From assembly GCF_033763495.1 (NCBI RefSeq), contig NZ_JANRKL010000048.1:10533-74532 (forward strand): 64,000 nucleotides of DNA. The letters are read 5' to 3'. Below the pieces are notes generated by a model. It saw nothing but the letters and a program-made list of their open reading frames with translations. It was not told the origin of the DNA and searched no databases. Each line of letters opens with the position of its first letter. Within the stretch, counting starts at the first letter, position 1. Made by a program: the position numbers and the translations under genes. Positions 49,657 through 59,136 of the stretch are shown here, in pieces. This DNA is from Haliscomenobacter sp033763495. GTDB lineage: Bacteria; Bacteroidota; Bacteroidia; Chitinophagales; Saprospiraceae.

Positions 49657-51474
49657 ATGCAAACACCTAAGTCCCTGCTCAGTCTCTTCCTTTGTTGGGC
49701 AATCCTTTTTTCAGCCCTCTTCTTTTATTTTCCACGCTGGAAAAACCACTACGCGGAAGCGACGATAGGCTGGGATGTTACCGGGTATTATTACTATTTG
49801 CCCGCTCTCTTTATCTACAAGGACATCAAGCAGGTGCATTTCAAGGATCAGATTCTGCAACAATACCGGCCCACCAACGATTTTCAACAAGCTTTTTTGC
49901 ACCCCAGCGGGAATTATGTGATGAAATACTCCTTGGGGCAGGCCGTCTTGTATTCCCCTTTTTTCCTGATTGCGCATACCTGGGCCTCGTTGAGCGATGC
50001 ACATCCGGCAGATGGTTTTTCATTTCCGTACCAGTTCATGTTGGCTGTCGGGGGCTTGTTGGTGGCGTTTTTGGGCTTGTTGGTTTTGCGGAGGGTTTTG
50101 CTGCGTTTTTTTAGTGATCTAGCTACGGGAATTACCCTGATTTTATTGGTTTATGGCACCAATTACCTTGAATACGGCAGCATCACCGGGTCCATGACGC
50201 ACAATTACCTGTTCACGCTTTATGCTTTGCTCCTGGCTTTGACCATCAATTTTTATGAAAAACAGACCTACCTCAAGGCTGTAGGGATAGGTTTGTTGGT
50301 TGGTTTGGCGGCCTTGGTGCGGCCTACGGAAATCATTAGTGCTTTGATTCCCCTGTTGTGGTCGTTTAATTTGCCGCTAAAAAGTGGATTGCTTGAAAAA
50401 TGGCAATTCGTTAAAAATAAATTCCGCTACTTGGCAGTAGCCGTCATCGTAACTGGATTGGTGGGTTCCCTGCAATTGATCTATTGGAAATACGTCTCCG
50501 GCGATTGGTTTGTGTACAGTTATCAGGAAGAGGGCTTCAGTTGGTTGCGGCCCCACATTTGGAATTGTCTGTTCAGTTATCGCGCAGGTTGGTTGATGTA
50601 TGCGCCGATTATGGTCTTTTCATTGATTGGATTCAGTCAATTGTCCAAACAGCATCGTACACTTTTTCCAGGTTTATTGGCCTTTAGCCTTTTGTTCATG
50701 TACATTGCTTTTGCCTGGGACATTTGGTGGTACGGTGGGAGTTTGGGGCAAAGGGCGATGGTTCAAGCTTATCCCATTTTGGCCTTCCCCTTGACTGCAT
50801 TTGTGGAAGCGAGTTTAAAAAGCAGGATTTGGAAATATGTTTTTGGTGCAATTGCCCTGGTTTTTGTGTACATCAACATTTGGTGGATCCATCAGGCCCA
50901 CTGGGGTGGTTTGTTTGTTCCCGAACAGGTGAATCGGGCTTATTATTGGAATGTGTTGGGCCGCTTTAAAAAGGCAGATACCGAAACCCTGAAACTCCTG
51001 GATACCAATGAACCTGGCTATTATGGTGTACGCAAAGAGGTACGGCAATTGGTGTACGAAAACTTTGAACAAGATACCTCAAGCGCCATTTGTGATTTAC
51101 CGCCTATTGAAGGCCAGCGCAGTGCTTGTTTGAATGCGAGTGTGCAAAGCCTGGCCTCGTACTCGGTTCCCTTTGTTACCGGCGATGCGGGCTGGCTGCG
51201 GGCCAGTGGCACCTTCCGTTGTCGGACCAAGGATTGGAACATTTGGTCAAGCCCTCAATTGTTGCTGATTTTTTACAATGGTGGAGAAATCCTGAAATCG
51301 GAACAAATCCGGGTGTACCGCTTCCTCAACGACGGAGAAACCAAAACTTTATTTTTTGACATTAAAGCCCCCAAGGCATCATTTGACCGGGTCGGCGTAT
51401 CCGTTTGGAATGGGGGAGGGGTAATGCCAATTCTGGTAGACGAACTTAAACTGGAAGCTTTTAATGAACAATAG
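49657..51474 (+). CDS. GT-C-like integral-membrane protein with C-terminal beta-sandwich
   Basis: 605 residues. About 11 transmembrane helices (residues ~8-415) of GT-C style, with the first-loop sequence GWDVTGYYYYLPALFIYKDI carrying Asp, GSITGSMTHNYLFTLYALLL and LVGLAALVRPTEIISALIPL. From about residue 467 (YENFEQD) to the end it is a non-membrane beta domain ending in ILVDELKLEAF, similar in layout to the ends of the proteins at 52208-52732 and 52749-55079. A periplasmic domain binding or presenting the acceptor is likely (inference). Specific sugar unknown. It overlaps the next gene by 11 bp. Confidence 0.8.
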   Translation: MQTPKSLLSLFLCWAILFSALFFYFPRWKNHYAEATIGWDVTGYYYYLPALFIYKDIKQVHFKDQILQQYRPTNDFQQAFLHPSGNYVMKYSLGQAVLYSPFFLIAHTWASLSDAHPADGFSFPYQFMLAVGGLLVAFLGLLVLRRVLLRFFSDLATGITLILLVYGTNYLEYGSITGSMTHNYLFTLYALLLALTINFYEKQTYLKAVGIGLLVGLAALVRPTEIISALIPLLWSFNLPLKSGLLEKWQFVKNKFRYLAVAVIVTGLVGSLQLIYWKYVSGDWFVYSYQEEGFSWLRPHIWNCLFSYRAGWLMYAPIMVFSLIGFSQLSKQHRTLFPGLLAFSLLFMYIAFAWDIWWYGGSLGQRAMVQAYPILAFPLTAFVEASLKSRIWKYVFGAIALVFVYINIWWIHQAHWGGLFVPEQVNRAYYWNVLGRFKKADTETLKLLDTNEPGYYGVRKEVRQLVYENFEQDTSSAICDLPPIEGQRSACLNASVQSLASYSVPFVTGDAGWLRASGTFRCRTKDWNIWSSPQLLLIFYNGGEILKSEQIRVYRFLNDGETKTLFFDIKAPKASFDRVGVSVWNGGGVMPILVDELKLEAFNEQ

Positions 51475-52204
51475 TGCTGTGGTGATCAAAAAACTGTCCA
51501 TTGTAGTGCCTGCCTACAATGAAGGGAAAACCATCCACCTGATCCTGGATAAAATTGTTGCGGTAAACTTGATCAATGGCATTGAGAAGGAAATCATTTT
51601 GGTGAATGATTGTTCCAAGGACGATACTGAAGCGGCGGTGTTCAGGTTCCAAAATCAACACCCCGAACTCAACCTGCAATACTACAAACACGCTGTCAAT
51701 GCAGGTAAAGGTGCCGCACTCCATACTGGTATTCAGCATGCTACGGGTGACTACCTGATTATCCAAGATGCTGATTTGGAGTATGACCCGGATGAATACA
51801 ACGACTTGTTGAAACCAGTGTTGAAAGGTTTTGCTGATGTGGTTTACGGTTCACGCTTCATGGGCAGCAAACCCCACCGCATCCTGTTTTTTTGGCACTC
51901 GATTGGCAATAAATTCCTGACTTTTCTTTCCAATTTGTTCACTAACCTCAACTTGACGGATATGGAAACTTGTTACAAGTTGTTCAATACCAAGGTGGTG
52001 CAGGGGTTGAATTTGGTGGAAAAAAGATTTGGCTTTGAGCCTGAAGTTACGGCTAAAATTGCCCGCATTAAAGGGGTTCGCATTTATGAAGTAGGCATTT
52101 CCTACTATGGTCGAACTTATGAAGAGGGCAAAAAAATTGGCTGGAAAGATGGCTTTCGGGCGATTTATTGTATTTTGAAATATGGATTGTTTAAAGCTAA
52201 ATGA
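51464..52204 (+). CDS. GT2 glycosyltransferase, dolichol-phosphate mannose synthase-like
   Basis: 246 residues, single GT-A domain without transmembrane anchor: LSIVVPAYNEGKTIHLILDK at the N-terminus, ILVNDCSKDDTEAAVF, GKGAALHTGIQHATGDYLI, the DxD motif in QDADLEYDPDEY, VYGSRFMG, and LTDMETCYKLF. It resembles enzymes that make polyprenyl-phosphate-linked sugars, the donors used by GT-C enzymes such as those encoded on both sides. That makes it the probable donor-lipid synthase of the cluster. Start overlaps the preceding gene by 11 bp; next gene begins 3 bp after its stop. Confidence 0.92.
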   Translation: MNNSAVVIKKLSIVVPAYNEGKTIHLILDKIVAVNLINGIEKEIILVNDCSKDDTEAAVFRFQNQHPELNLQYYKHAVNAGKGAALHTGIQHATGDYLIIQDADLEYDPDEYNDLLKPVLKGFADVVYGSRFMGSKPHRILFFWHSIGNKFLTFLSNLFTNLNLTDMETCYKLFNTKVVQGLNLVEKRFGFEPEVTAKIARIKGVRIYEVGISYYGRTYEEGKKIGWKDGFRAIYCILKYGLFKAK

Positions 52205-52207
52205 GTT

Positions 52208-52732
52208 ATGAGACATAAGGTACCTGTCATTGCTCTTTTTTTAGTATTCGCAATTGCTCTTGCTTGTAAAAAAGAAGCAACTGCATTGGGTGAATTTGCC
52301 TTCCTAAACGATTTTGAAGGCCAGTTTGGGTACAATCCCCATGTATCCCTGGGCAAAGTGAGCCACAGTGGCAAAGCTTTTTGCCGGATGAGCAACGCCT
52401 TGGAGTTTAGCCCAGCGTTTATCCAGCAGTTTAAAAACATATCGGCCAAGCCATTTTCCAAAGTGCGTTTCAGCGCTTATGTGTTGATTCCAGATGAAGG
52501 TACAGCTGCGGCCCTGGTGGTTCAGGTATGGAGCCCGGAAAACAATCCGCTCAAAGTGGATCAGGTCAATGTATTGGGAAGCGACCTGGGTACCAATCGT
52601 TGGAAACAACTGGTTTTGGAAATGCCCCTGAAGGATTTACTCGCTCCTGAAAACCAGTTGCGTTGTTTTATTCACAATCCTGGCCTCCAGAATGTTTACG
52701 TAGACGATTGCCTCGTAGAATTATTGCCTTAA
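52208..52732 (+). CDS. Lipoprotein with beta-sandwich module of the glycan cluster
   Basis: 174 residues. Signal with lipobox AIALAC (Cys20). The mature protein (about 30-174) is a predicted jelly-roll: it opens with FLNDFEGQFGYNPHVSLGKV and closes with QNVYVDDCLVELLP. The opening aromatic-Phe-Glu and the closing Val-Asp-Asp/Glu match the C-terminal modules of the two GT-C-like proteins in the same cluster. Carbohydrate binding at the membrane surface is a reasonable guess. No named family recognised. Spacing of 3 bp and 16 bp to neighbours shows operon membership. Confidence 0.82.
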   Translation: MRHKVPVIALFLVFAIALACKKEATALGEFAFLNDFEGQFGYNPHVSLGKVSHSGKAFCRMSNALEFSPAFIQQFKNISAKPFSKVRFSAYVLIPDEGTAAALVVQVWSPENNPLKVDQVNVLGSDLGTNRWKQLVLEMPLKDLLAPENQLRCFIHNPGLQNVYVDDCLVELLP

Positions 52733-52748
52733 TATCAAGCAGCGCGTT

Positions 52749-55079
52749 ATGACTCAACATAAAGGTTTAGGATTGCTGTTTACGGTTTTGCTATCAGCTA
52801 CCGCCTTGTTTTTTCATTACCGGCCCTACCTTACGGATCCCGATAATACTTTTTTCAACTTGTATGGGGATGGCTACAAGAACTACTTCACCGTTTATTA
52901 CCACATCAAACACGACGCCACCTATACCCATTTTGAGGGAATGAACTATCCCTACGGGGAACACATCATGTATACGGATTGTCAACCCATTTTGGCCAAT
53001 ACCCTGAAATTCATCAGCCAAAATATTGTAGACATTTCGGAGCATACCATTGCGATCATGAATATTGCCATTGTGCTCTCTTTTTTGTTTTGTGCGGTGT
53101 TGTTGTATTTGATTTTGACAAAATTGAATGTAGCCCCCTGGTTTGCCACTTTGGCGGCACTGGGGATCATGTTGATGTCGCCCCAACATTTTCGGCCAAT
53201 TGCACACTATGCCTTGTCGTATGGTTTTGTGGTGCCTTTGATCATTTATTTGTTGTTGCGTTTTGAAGAAAAGCCATCATACCTGATTAGTGGCATTATT
53301 GGTGTGGTCATTGGTATTTATGGGCTGATTCACATGTATTACCTGGCCATTGCGGGGATGCTTATTGGCTGGTATTTTTTGTTTACTTTTTTGAAGCACA
53401 AAAGTTGGAAAGAGGTCATTCGCCTTAGTATGCATTATGGCATCCAGGTCATATTGCCCTTTATGCTCATCCAAATCTGGATGATGAGCACAGATACAGT
53501 GACGGACCGCCCACCTACTCCTTTTGGCTTTTTGGATTACCGGGCGCGTTGGGAAGGTATCGTTACTGCAATTCAAATGCCCTATTGGGCCTGGATCGAC
53601 AAAAACGTGGTGGACATCCGGAACATGACTTTTGAAAGTGAAATTTACATAGGACTGGTTGGCGTGGTTGGGTTTATCGCCTTTTTTATCCCTTTGCTGC
53701 GCAAAAAAGTATTGCCTCAAACCGAAGAATTGGCCCCACGGTTTTTGCGACTTTTCTTCCCAGCCATTCTCCTCATGTTGGTTGTTTCACTGGGTTTGCC
53801 CTTTGTATTGCCTGGTTTGGATTTTTTGATCGATTACCTGGGGCCCTTCCGCCAGTTTAGGGGACAAGGGCGTTTTGCCTGGGCCTTTTATTACGGTTGG
53901 GGGATCGTACTGTGGTATTTGTTGTACCAAAAAGCGCAGGTTTGGACGGGCACCCGCCGGGCGATCCTGATTGGCGGTGCCTTGCTGATCCTCGGCATGG
54001 AATCTTACTTCATGTCAACTGCTTCCTTCATCAAACCCTGGAAAGACGAGGCCCACTACAATCGCCAGGAATTTGAAAGTGGACCGGGCTATTGGTTCAA
54101 GAACATCAATTTGTTGGATTATCAGGCAGTTTTGCCAATGCCTTATTTTCATGTAGGTTCGGAAAATTTTATTGTGGATGCGCCTGGAAACGCGGTGCGT
54201 TTGGCCACTTTGCCAGCTTGGCTTTATGGTTTTGGCAACATGGGGGTACAAATGAGTCGCACCTCTTTTGCGCAAACGATTCGGCGGGTACCCTTGGACT
54301 ACCTTCCTTATCGGCCTTTCGAGGTATTGAAGGACTTGCCCAACAACAAACCCTTTTTGGTGGTGCTGGACAAAGGCCAGTACTTTTCGACCACCCAGGG
54401 CACCAGCTATTTGTTGCGGTTTAGCGAAATGTTGTACGAGGATTCGCTGGTGCAACTGCGCAAATTACCTTTGGATGCCTTCGATCAGGCCATCAATGCC
54501 TGGCGGCAAGACATCAAGGGCGGTTATGAAGGTACCTTACAAAAAGGATTTCAGCGGGATGGGTTTTTATTGCCAGATAGCACTTATCAGTTTTATTACG
54601 AGAATTTTGATAAATTAAAATCTCCAAAATCCTATCAAGGTGGAGGGGCATTTGCAGGGCAAAGAAAATTTTGGGGCAAAGGACGGCGGCAAATTCCGTT
54701 TTTGACCTTTCAAACCCCCGCGGCCAATACTGAATGCTCCGTTTGGGTGTACCTTGGAGATGATCAGCGACCCCGAATGAACTTTAAAGGATATGAAATT
54801 GACGTGGCGGGTCGTGAAAAATTGATCATCCACAACTCTTGCAAGTTCGACTTGCAGGTACTGGACAACAACGGCTGGGGCCTGGTCGTCTTTCCGATCA
54901 ATGCCAGTAGGGCTGGCGCGACGATTCGGATGGATCTTGAATACAAGGACATGAACATCAAGGACGTTTACGTTGACGAATTTTTGGTGCGGCAGATTGG
55001 CCGCCCAGAGGATAACATTTTTTGGCGGAGGGGGAACGATGTGGTATTCAATAATTTTTGGTTCCCTAAAATGTATTAA
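52749..55079 (+). CDS. Large GT-C-like integral-membrane protein with C-terminal beta-sandwich
   Basis: 776 residues. About 11-12 transmembrane helices in the first ~430 residues; first loop LFNLYGDGYKNYFTVYYHIK with acidic residue and GMNYPYGEHIMYTDCQP; ALGIMLMSPQHFRPIAHYAL in a later helix. A soluble region of ~340 residues follows (GPGYWFKNINLLDYQAVLPM, FIVDAPGNAVRLATLPAWLY). From residue 617 (YENFDKLK) to the end it carries a beta domain containing VYVDEFLVRQ, of the same pattern as in the neighbouring proteins. Probable periplasmic transfer of a sugar from a lipid donor; the substrate cannot be told. Confidence 0.8.
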   Translation: MTQHKGLGLLFTVLLSATALFFHYRPYLTDPDNTFFNLYGDGYKNYFTVYYHIKHDATYTHFEGMNYPYGEHIMYTDCQPILANTLKFISQNIVDISEHTIAIMNIAIVLSFLFCAVLLYLILTKLNVAPWFATLAALGIMLMSPQHFRPIAHYALSYGFVVPLIIYLLLRFEEKPSYLISGIIGVVIGIYGLIHMYYLAIAGMLIGWYFLFTFLKHKSWKEVIRLSMHYGIQVILPFMLIQIWMMSTDTVTDRPPTPFGFLDYRARWEGIVTAIQMPYWAWIDKNVVDIRNMTFESEIYIGLVGVVGFIAFFIPLLRKKVLPQTEELAPRFLRLFFPAILLMLVVSLGLPFVLPGLDFLIDYLGPFRQFRGQGRFAWAFYYGWGIVLWYLLYQKAQVWTGTRRAILIGGALLILGMESYFMSTASFIKPWKDEAHYNRQEFESGPGYWFKNINLLDYQAVLPMPYFHVGSENFIVDAPGNAVRLATLPAWLYGFGNMGVQMSRTSFAQTIRRVPLDYLPYRPFEVLKDLPNNKPFLVVLDKGQYFSTTQGTSYLLRFSEMLYEDSLVQLRKLPLDAFDQAINAWRQDIKGGYEGTLQKGFQRDGFLLPDSTYQFYYENFDKLKSPKSYQGGGAFAGQRKFWGKGRRQIPFLTFQTPAANTECSVWVYLGDDQRPRMNFKGYEIDVAGREKLIIHNSCKFDLQVLDNNGWGLVVFPINASRAGATIRMDLEYKDMNIKDVYVDEFLVRQIGRPEDNIFWRRGNDVVFNNFWFPKMY

Positions 55080-55088
55080 ACCAAAGTT

Positions 55089-56480
55089 ATGCAAGCAAGG
55101 CATGTACTGATTTTAGGACTATGTGGCTACTTCGCTCTGGGGGCACTGGCAGCTTATTTTTACCAGGAACGCACCATTTTCCTTGATCCCGCTTTTTTGA
55201 TTTTTTCCATCGCCAGTTCAGGTGAATTTGCAATCCAGGCCAACCGTTTTGGCTCGGCTTTGACCCAGTTTTTTCCCTGGATCGCGGTGCAGCTCCATCT
55301 GCCAATCAAATGGGTGATGATCATTTATTCGGTTGGGGTGGTGTTTTATTATTTTGCTTGCTTTTACGTAGTGCAGCGCTGGCTGAAAAACAGCAATTTG
55401 GCATTGGGGATTCTGCTGATCAACACCTTTATTGTCTCCTACACCTTTTGGTGGATGCAAATTGAATTTGCCCAGGGTATTGCCTTGTCAATGGTTTTTT
55501 TGGCCTTCATGACCCGTGATCGGCAATGGGCAGATTACAATGCTTTTGAAATTTCAGCCTTTTTCCTGATCCTGATCACGCTGCTGTATTTTCACCCGCT
55601 CATTCCGTTTTTGCTGTCCTATTTGATGCTGTTTGGCTTGTTGGATGAACAATTGCGCCTGCCTAAAAAGCAATTTTGGACGGTGGCGATCCTGTCTTCG
55701 ATGATATTATTGTTCAAAAACTTTGTAATGCCGACTGCTGTATACGACAACCAGGCCAGTCAGGGCATCAACAATTTCAAAACCCTGCCTAGTTACTTCA
55801 ACATCCAGTCAAACCTCAATTTTATTGAATACTGCAAAAAAGACTATTACCTCTTGCCGATTGGGCTGCTTGCATGTTTGATTGTTTTGGGCATGCAACG
55901 CAAATGGTGGAAATTACTCCTACTGGGAGGAATGTTTTTTGCTTATCTTTTAATGGTCAACGTATCCTACGCTCAGGGTATGCCGCAGTTCCACATCGAG
56001 AGTTTTTACCTGCCTTTGAGTGTATTTGTCATTCTTCCATTGATATTTGATGTATTGCCGCTGATCAAAAAGACCCCGGTAGTACTCGGGCTCTTGGGCG
56101 TGGTATTGGCTGTACGGATTTTCCACATTGGTTCCCTGCACCAACCCTACACAAACCGCCTCACGGTACAAAACAAGATGCTGGACAAGCTGGAACAAAT
56201 GGAAAGTAAAAAGCTGATCATCAGTGAAAAAGATGTACCAATGGATACCTTGATAATGAGTTGGGGCTCCTCCTTTGAGTTTTGGTTGTTGTCTTCCTTA
56301 CGCAATCCAGAAGCGCCCCGTTCAATTGTGATTGATGAAGACCCGGCTCGTTTTGACTGGACCTTGAGTGCAAACAACTCCTTTTTTACCGAATGGGGCA
56401 TTTATCCATATTCGGATTTGCCGAGAAGGTATTTTAATTTTACGGACATTGGGTATTATCGGAAGGGAAAGGTGGAGTAG
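55089..56480 (+). CDS. Integral-membrane protein of the glycan cluster, GT-C- or polymerase-like
   Basis: 463 residues with about 11 hydrophobic segments (LILGLCGYFALGALAAYFY, WVMIIYSVGVVFYYFACFYV, LLIPLTLAF-like helices further on, PVVLGLLGVVLAVRIFHIG) and a short soluble C-terminus. The first periplasmic loop contains LDPAFLIFSIASSGEFAIQA and the fourth region WWMQIEFAQGIALSMVFL. No diagnostic motif allows a choice between a glycosyltransferase of fold C and a Wzy-like polymerase. It starts 9 bp after the preceding gene and closes the cluster. Confidence 0.75.
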   Translation: MQARHVLILGLCGYFALGALAAYFYQERTIFLDPAFLIFSIASSGEFAIQANRFGSALTQFFPWIAVQLHLPIKWVMIIYSVGVVFYYFACFYVVQRWLKNSNLALGILLINTFIVSYTFWWMQIEFAQGIALSMVFLAFMTRDRQWADYNAFEISAFFLILITLLYFHPLIPFLLSYLMLFGLLDEQLRLPKKQFWTVAILSSMILLFKNFVMPTAVYDNQASQGINNFKTLPSYFNIQSNLNFIEYCKKDYYLLPIGLLACLIVLGMQRKWWKLLLLGGMFFAYLLMVNVSYAQGMPQFHIESFYLPLSVFVILPLIFDVLPLIKKTPVVLGLLGVVLAVRIFHIGSLHQPYTNRLTVQNKMLDKLEQMESKKLIISEKDVPMDTLIMSWGSSFEFWLLSSLRNPEAPRSIVIDEDPARFDWTLSANNSFFTEWGIYPYSDLPRRYFNFTDIGYYRKGKVE

Positions 56481-56577
56481 TTTTCTGGTATGGAGACTTA
56501 CTCCAATAACTTCCCATATTATTACTTCCCGAAAAAGAATTCTGTCGTAAATTTCCCCACGAAATGACCATCACCCT

Positions 56578-57729
56578 ATGCCCAAGACTTTTCCACCTTT
56601 TTATGCTGATTTTTTTGTCTTCTTCATCTTGCTGGGCATTGTCCAAGGGCTATCCTTGTCCTATTTCTTTTTGCGGCAAAAAGAGACGGCTAATCGCTAT
56701 TTTGGCCTGGCACTTTTGGTGCTGAGTATTTTGGTGTTTGATGTGTGGTTGGGTTATTCCAATTTGATGTTCCAGATTTTGTGGCTGGTTGATTTTTCCG
56801 AGGCGGGTAACTTTATTTTTGCACCTGCACTTTACCTGGCTTTGCGGGCTTATTTGGGTGCAAAAAGGGAACTCCACCCTTGGTTGCACTTTGCCCCGGC
56901 AGGGATCTATTTTTTGTATTCCTGTGTTGCCCTGTACTCTTTGCCCATTCCCTACAAATACAACAGCAACCTGAATGCCTGGCACCCAGAATTGATACCA
57001 CTTTTGCTTGATTATTCAGGAATGGGATGGCGATTTACCTTGCAACAATGGCTAGATGAGAGTATGATCATTCAAGGGGCAGTTTATGTTGGGTTGTCGG
57101 CATGGGTGCTGGCGCAGGCTTTTCGTAGGGCTGAACTTTCATTTTGGGCTACCAGCAATAAGCGCTTGAGTTGGTCGCGAGGCATTGTACTCATCAGTGT
57201 GGTGATCCTGGTGGTTTTGTTTTTGACTAAAGTGTATTATGATGACGACCGTGGCGATCACATCATCGCCAGTTTTATTTCCCTGAGCATGTACCTGATC
57301 ATGGGAACCATGTTGCGCCGAACGGCACTGTTTGAGCAATTGCAACCTGAGAAAAAAAGCTACAATCGCTCATCCCTCCAAGACAAAGACAAGGCAGCAA
57401 TTGCCCAAAAATTGCGACTTTTGATGGAAGAACACAAGCCTTACCTTCAGCCGGGCTTCTCTTTACAAAGTTTGGCAAAATTGTTAAAAGTGCAGCCCCA
57501 TCACCTGACTCAAACCTTGAATGAGGACTTGGGAACCAGTTTTTTTGAATTGACTGCGCAGTACCGCATTGCAGAGGCTCAGGCACTTTTGCGCCACCCA
57601 GATACCCGTGATTTGACCATCGAAGACATTGCTGAGCGGGTGGGGTATTTGTCGAAGTCTGCTTTTAATACGGCATTTAAAAAACAAACCGGGATGACGC
57701 CAACCGCGTGGCGGAGTAGATTGGAATGA
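56578..57729 (+). CDS. AraC-family regulator with membrane N-terminal domain
   Basis: 383 residues. The first ~250 residues form about seven transmembrane helices (FFVFFILLGIVQGLSLSYFF, YFGLALLVLSILVFDVWLG, IVLISVVILVVLFLTKVYY), and the C-terminal ~105 residues are an AraC-type double helix-turn-helix (LQSLAKLLKVQPHHLTQTL, LTIEDIAERVGYLSKSAFNT, FKKQTGMTPTAWR). This seven-helix/AraC architecture is common in Bacteroidota and implies direct membrane signalling to DNA; ligand and targets unknown. It lies 97 bp after the glycan cluster on the same strand and may regulate it or the acyltransferase downstream. Confidence 0.92.
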   Translation: MPKTFPPFYADFFVFFILLGIVQGLSLSYFFLRQKETANRYFGLALLVLSILVFDVWLGYSNLMFQILWLVDFSEAGNFIFAPALYLALRAYLGAKRELHPWLHFAPAGIYFLYSCVALYSLPIPYKYNSNLNAWHPELIPLLLDYSGMGWRFTLQQWLDESMIIQGAVYVGLSAWVLAQAFRRAELSFWATSNKRLSWSRGIVLISVVILVVLFLTKVYYDDDRGDHIIASFISLSMYLIMGTMLRRTALFEQLQPEKKSYNRSSLQDKDKAAIAQKLRLLMEEHKPYLQPGFSLQSLAKLLKVQPHHLTQTLNEDLGTSFFELTAQYRIAEAQALLRHPDTRDLTIEDIAERVGYLSKSAFNTAFKKQTGMTPTAWRSRLE

Positions 57730-57852
57730 ATAGCCTGAGGTGTCCCTTTAGTGCCTAGGGAATCGTACTTCCCACCTGTCGCGCACATCTCGCCAATGAG
57801 CACATTCACAACTTTCCTTGGTTTTCAGTGAGTTTTGCAGAAAAAAGAAATC

Positions 57853-59016
57853 ATGCGTCAACAAGTATTTGAAACACCCACCGAAACACAGCCGAGTAGC
57901 TCAGCAAGTACCCGTCGCTACGACCTGGACTGGCTGCGCGTCATCGCCTTCAGTCTATTGATCTTGTATCACACCGGGATGTTTTTTGTGTCCTGGGAAT
58001 GGCACATCAAAAACAATGTCCTAGCCGAATGGATGGAGCTCCCAATGGTCTGGCTCAACCGTTGGAGGATGCCCCTGTTGTTTTTGATTTCAGGGATAAG
58101 TATACAGTTTTTGTTGCGCAAACGCAGCTCGGGTGCTTTCGCGCAGGATCGATTGAAACGCTTGGGGATACCTTTGTTGTTTGGCATGCTGGTGGTGGTT
58201 CCACCGCAGATTTATTTCGAAAGATTGACCCAGGGGGAGACCTACAGTTACCTGGAGTTTTGGGCTACCGTTTTTCAATTCCAACCATACCCTGAAGGGA
58301 ATTTTAGTTGGCATCATTTGTGGTACTTGCCCTATATTCTGGTGTATAGTTTAATTGGCATTCCGCTTTGGAGCTGGCTGCGCAGTGCCAGAGGTCAAAA
58401 ATTGACGGCGTATTTGGCTGAGAAAGTCCAAAATCCCTTTTGGTTGTTTTTTCCCGTAGTGCTTTGGCATTGGGCCGCCAATTTTGTGATCGATTTCCCA
58501 ACCACGCACAACCTGACCTGGGATTGGGAAAATCATTTTCATTCCTTCTCACTTTTTATTCTTGGCTTTGTGTTGGGTACGCAGGATGGGTTCCGGCAGG
58601 CGATAACCCATTGGCGGGTATGGGCACTGGGCTTGGCGATAAGCTTGGGGCTAATACTGACCTTTGGTTTTTGGTTGCCCGAGGTAAAATGGACTGCAAA
58701 TTTGGAGGCCTTGTACGAATTTTTGAATACTGCTTATAGCTGGAGTGCTCTGGTGGCGATATTCGGTTATGCTGATCGGTATTTGAATCGACCAAGTGCA
58801 CTGTTGAGTTACGCTAACCGGGCCGTTTATCCCTTTTATATTTTGCACCAAAGTGTGATCATCAGCCTGGCTTATCCGATAACCAATTGGAGCTGGTCGC
58901 CAGAATTGAAGTTTTTGTGCCTGGCAGCTGGGACTTTTGGATTGTGTTGGGCTTTGTACGAATTTTTGATCAAGCGTTGGAGGGTGACACGCCTTGTTTT
59001 TGGGGTGAATGGATGA
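57853..59016 (+). CDS. Acyltransferase-3 family membrane protein (OafA/YrhL-like)
   Basis: 387 residues from the ATG at 57853; an upstream TTG in frame is less likely. About ten transmembrane helices with the family opening RRYDLDWLRVIAFSLLILYH (conserved Arg and catalytic-region His), MPLLFLISGISIQFLLRKR, GNFSWHHLWYLPYILVYSLI and AVYPFYILHQSVIISLAY. Such proteins O-acylate (often acetylate) exported carbohydrates or lipids, so it may decorate the glycan produced by the upstream cluster. It ends directly before a long inverted repeat. Confidence 0.92.
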   Translation: MRQQVFETPTETQPSSSASTRRYDLDWLRVIAFSLLILYHTGMFFVSWEWHIKNNVLAEWMELPMVWLNRWRMPLLFLISGISIQFLLRKRSSGAFAQDRLKRLGIPLLFGMLVVVPPQIYFERLTQGETYSYLEFWATVFQFQPYPEGNFSWHHLWYLPYILVYSLIGIPLWSWLRSARGQKLTAYLAEKVQNPFWLFFPVVLWHWAANFVIDFPTTHNLTWDWENHFHSFSLFILGFVLGTQDGFRQAITHWRVWALGLAISLGLILTFGFWLPEVKWTANLEALYEFLNTAYSWSALVAIFGYADRYLNRPSALLSYANRAVYPFYILHQSVIISLAYPITNWSWSPELKFLCLAAGTFGLCWALYEFLIKRWRVTRLVFGVNG

Positions 59017-59017
59017 T

Positions 59018-59130
59018 ATTTTTTCACCACCTAAGAAACTGAAGTCACTAAAGAGTCACCTCAGGGGCCCTACAATGCATAATCTAGGATGTCTCTTCGG
59101 TGCCTCAGGATTCTCAGGTGGTGAAAAAAT
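59018..59130. repeat. Long imperfect inverted repeat with CACCTAAG/CTTAGGTG-like octamers
   Basis: ATTTTTTCACCACCTAAGAA (59018-59037) pairs with 59111-59130 with one mismatch, and the similarity continues more loosely to arms of about 45 bp (59018-59062 and 59086-59130). T- and A-runs at the outer ends make it a plausible bidirectional terminator for the convergent acyltransferase and msrA genes. Same unit type as 10860-10984. Confidence 0.8.
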
Positions 59131-59136
59131 TCCGTC

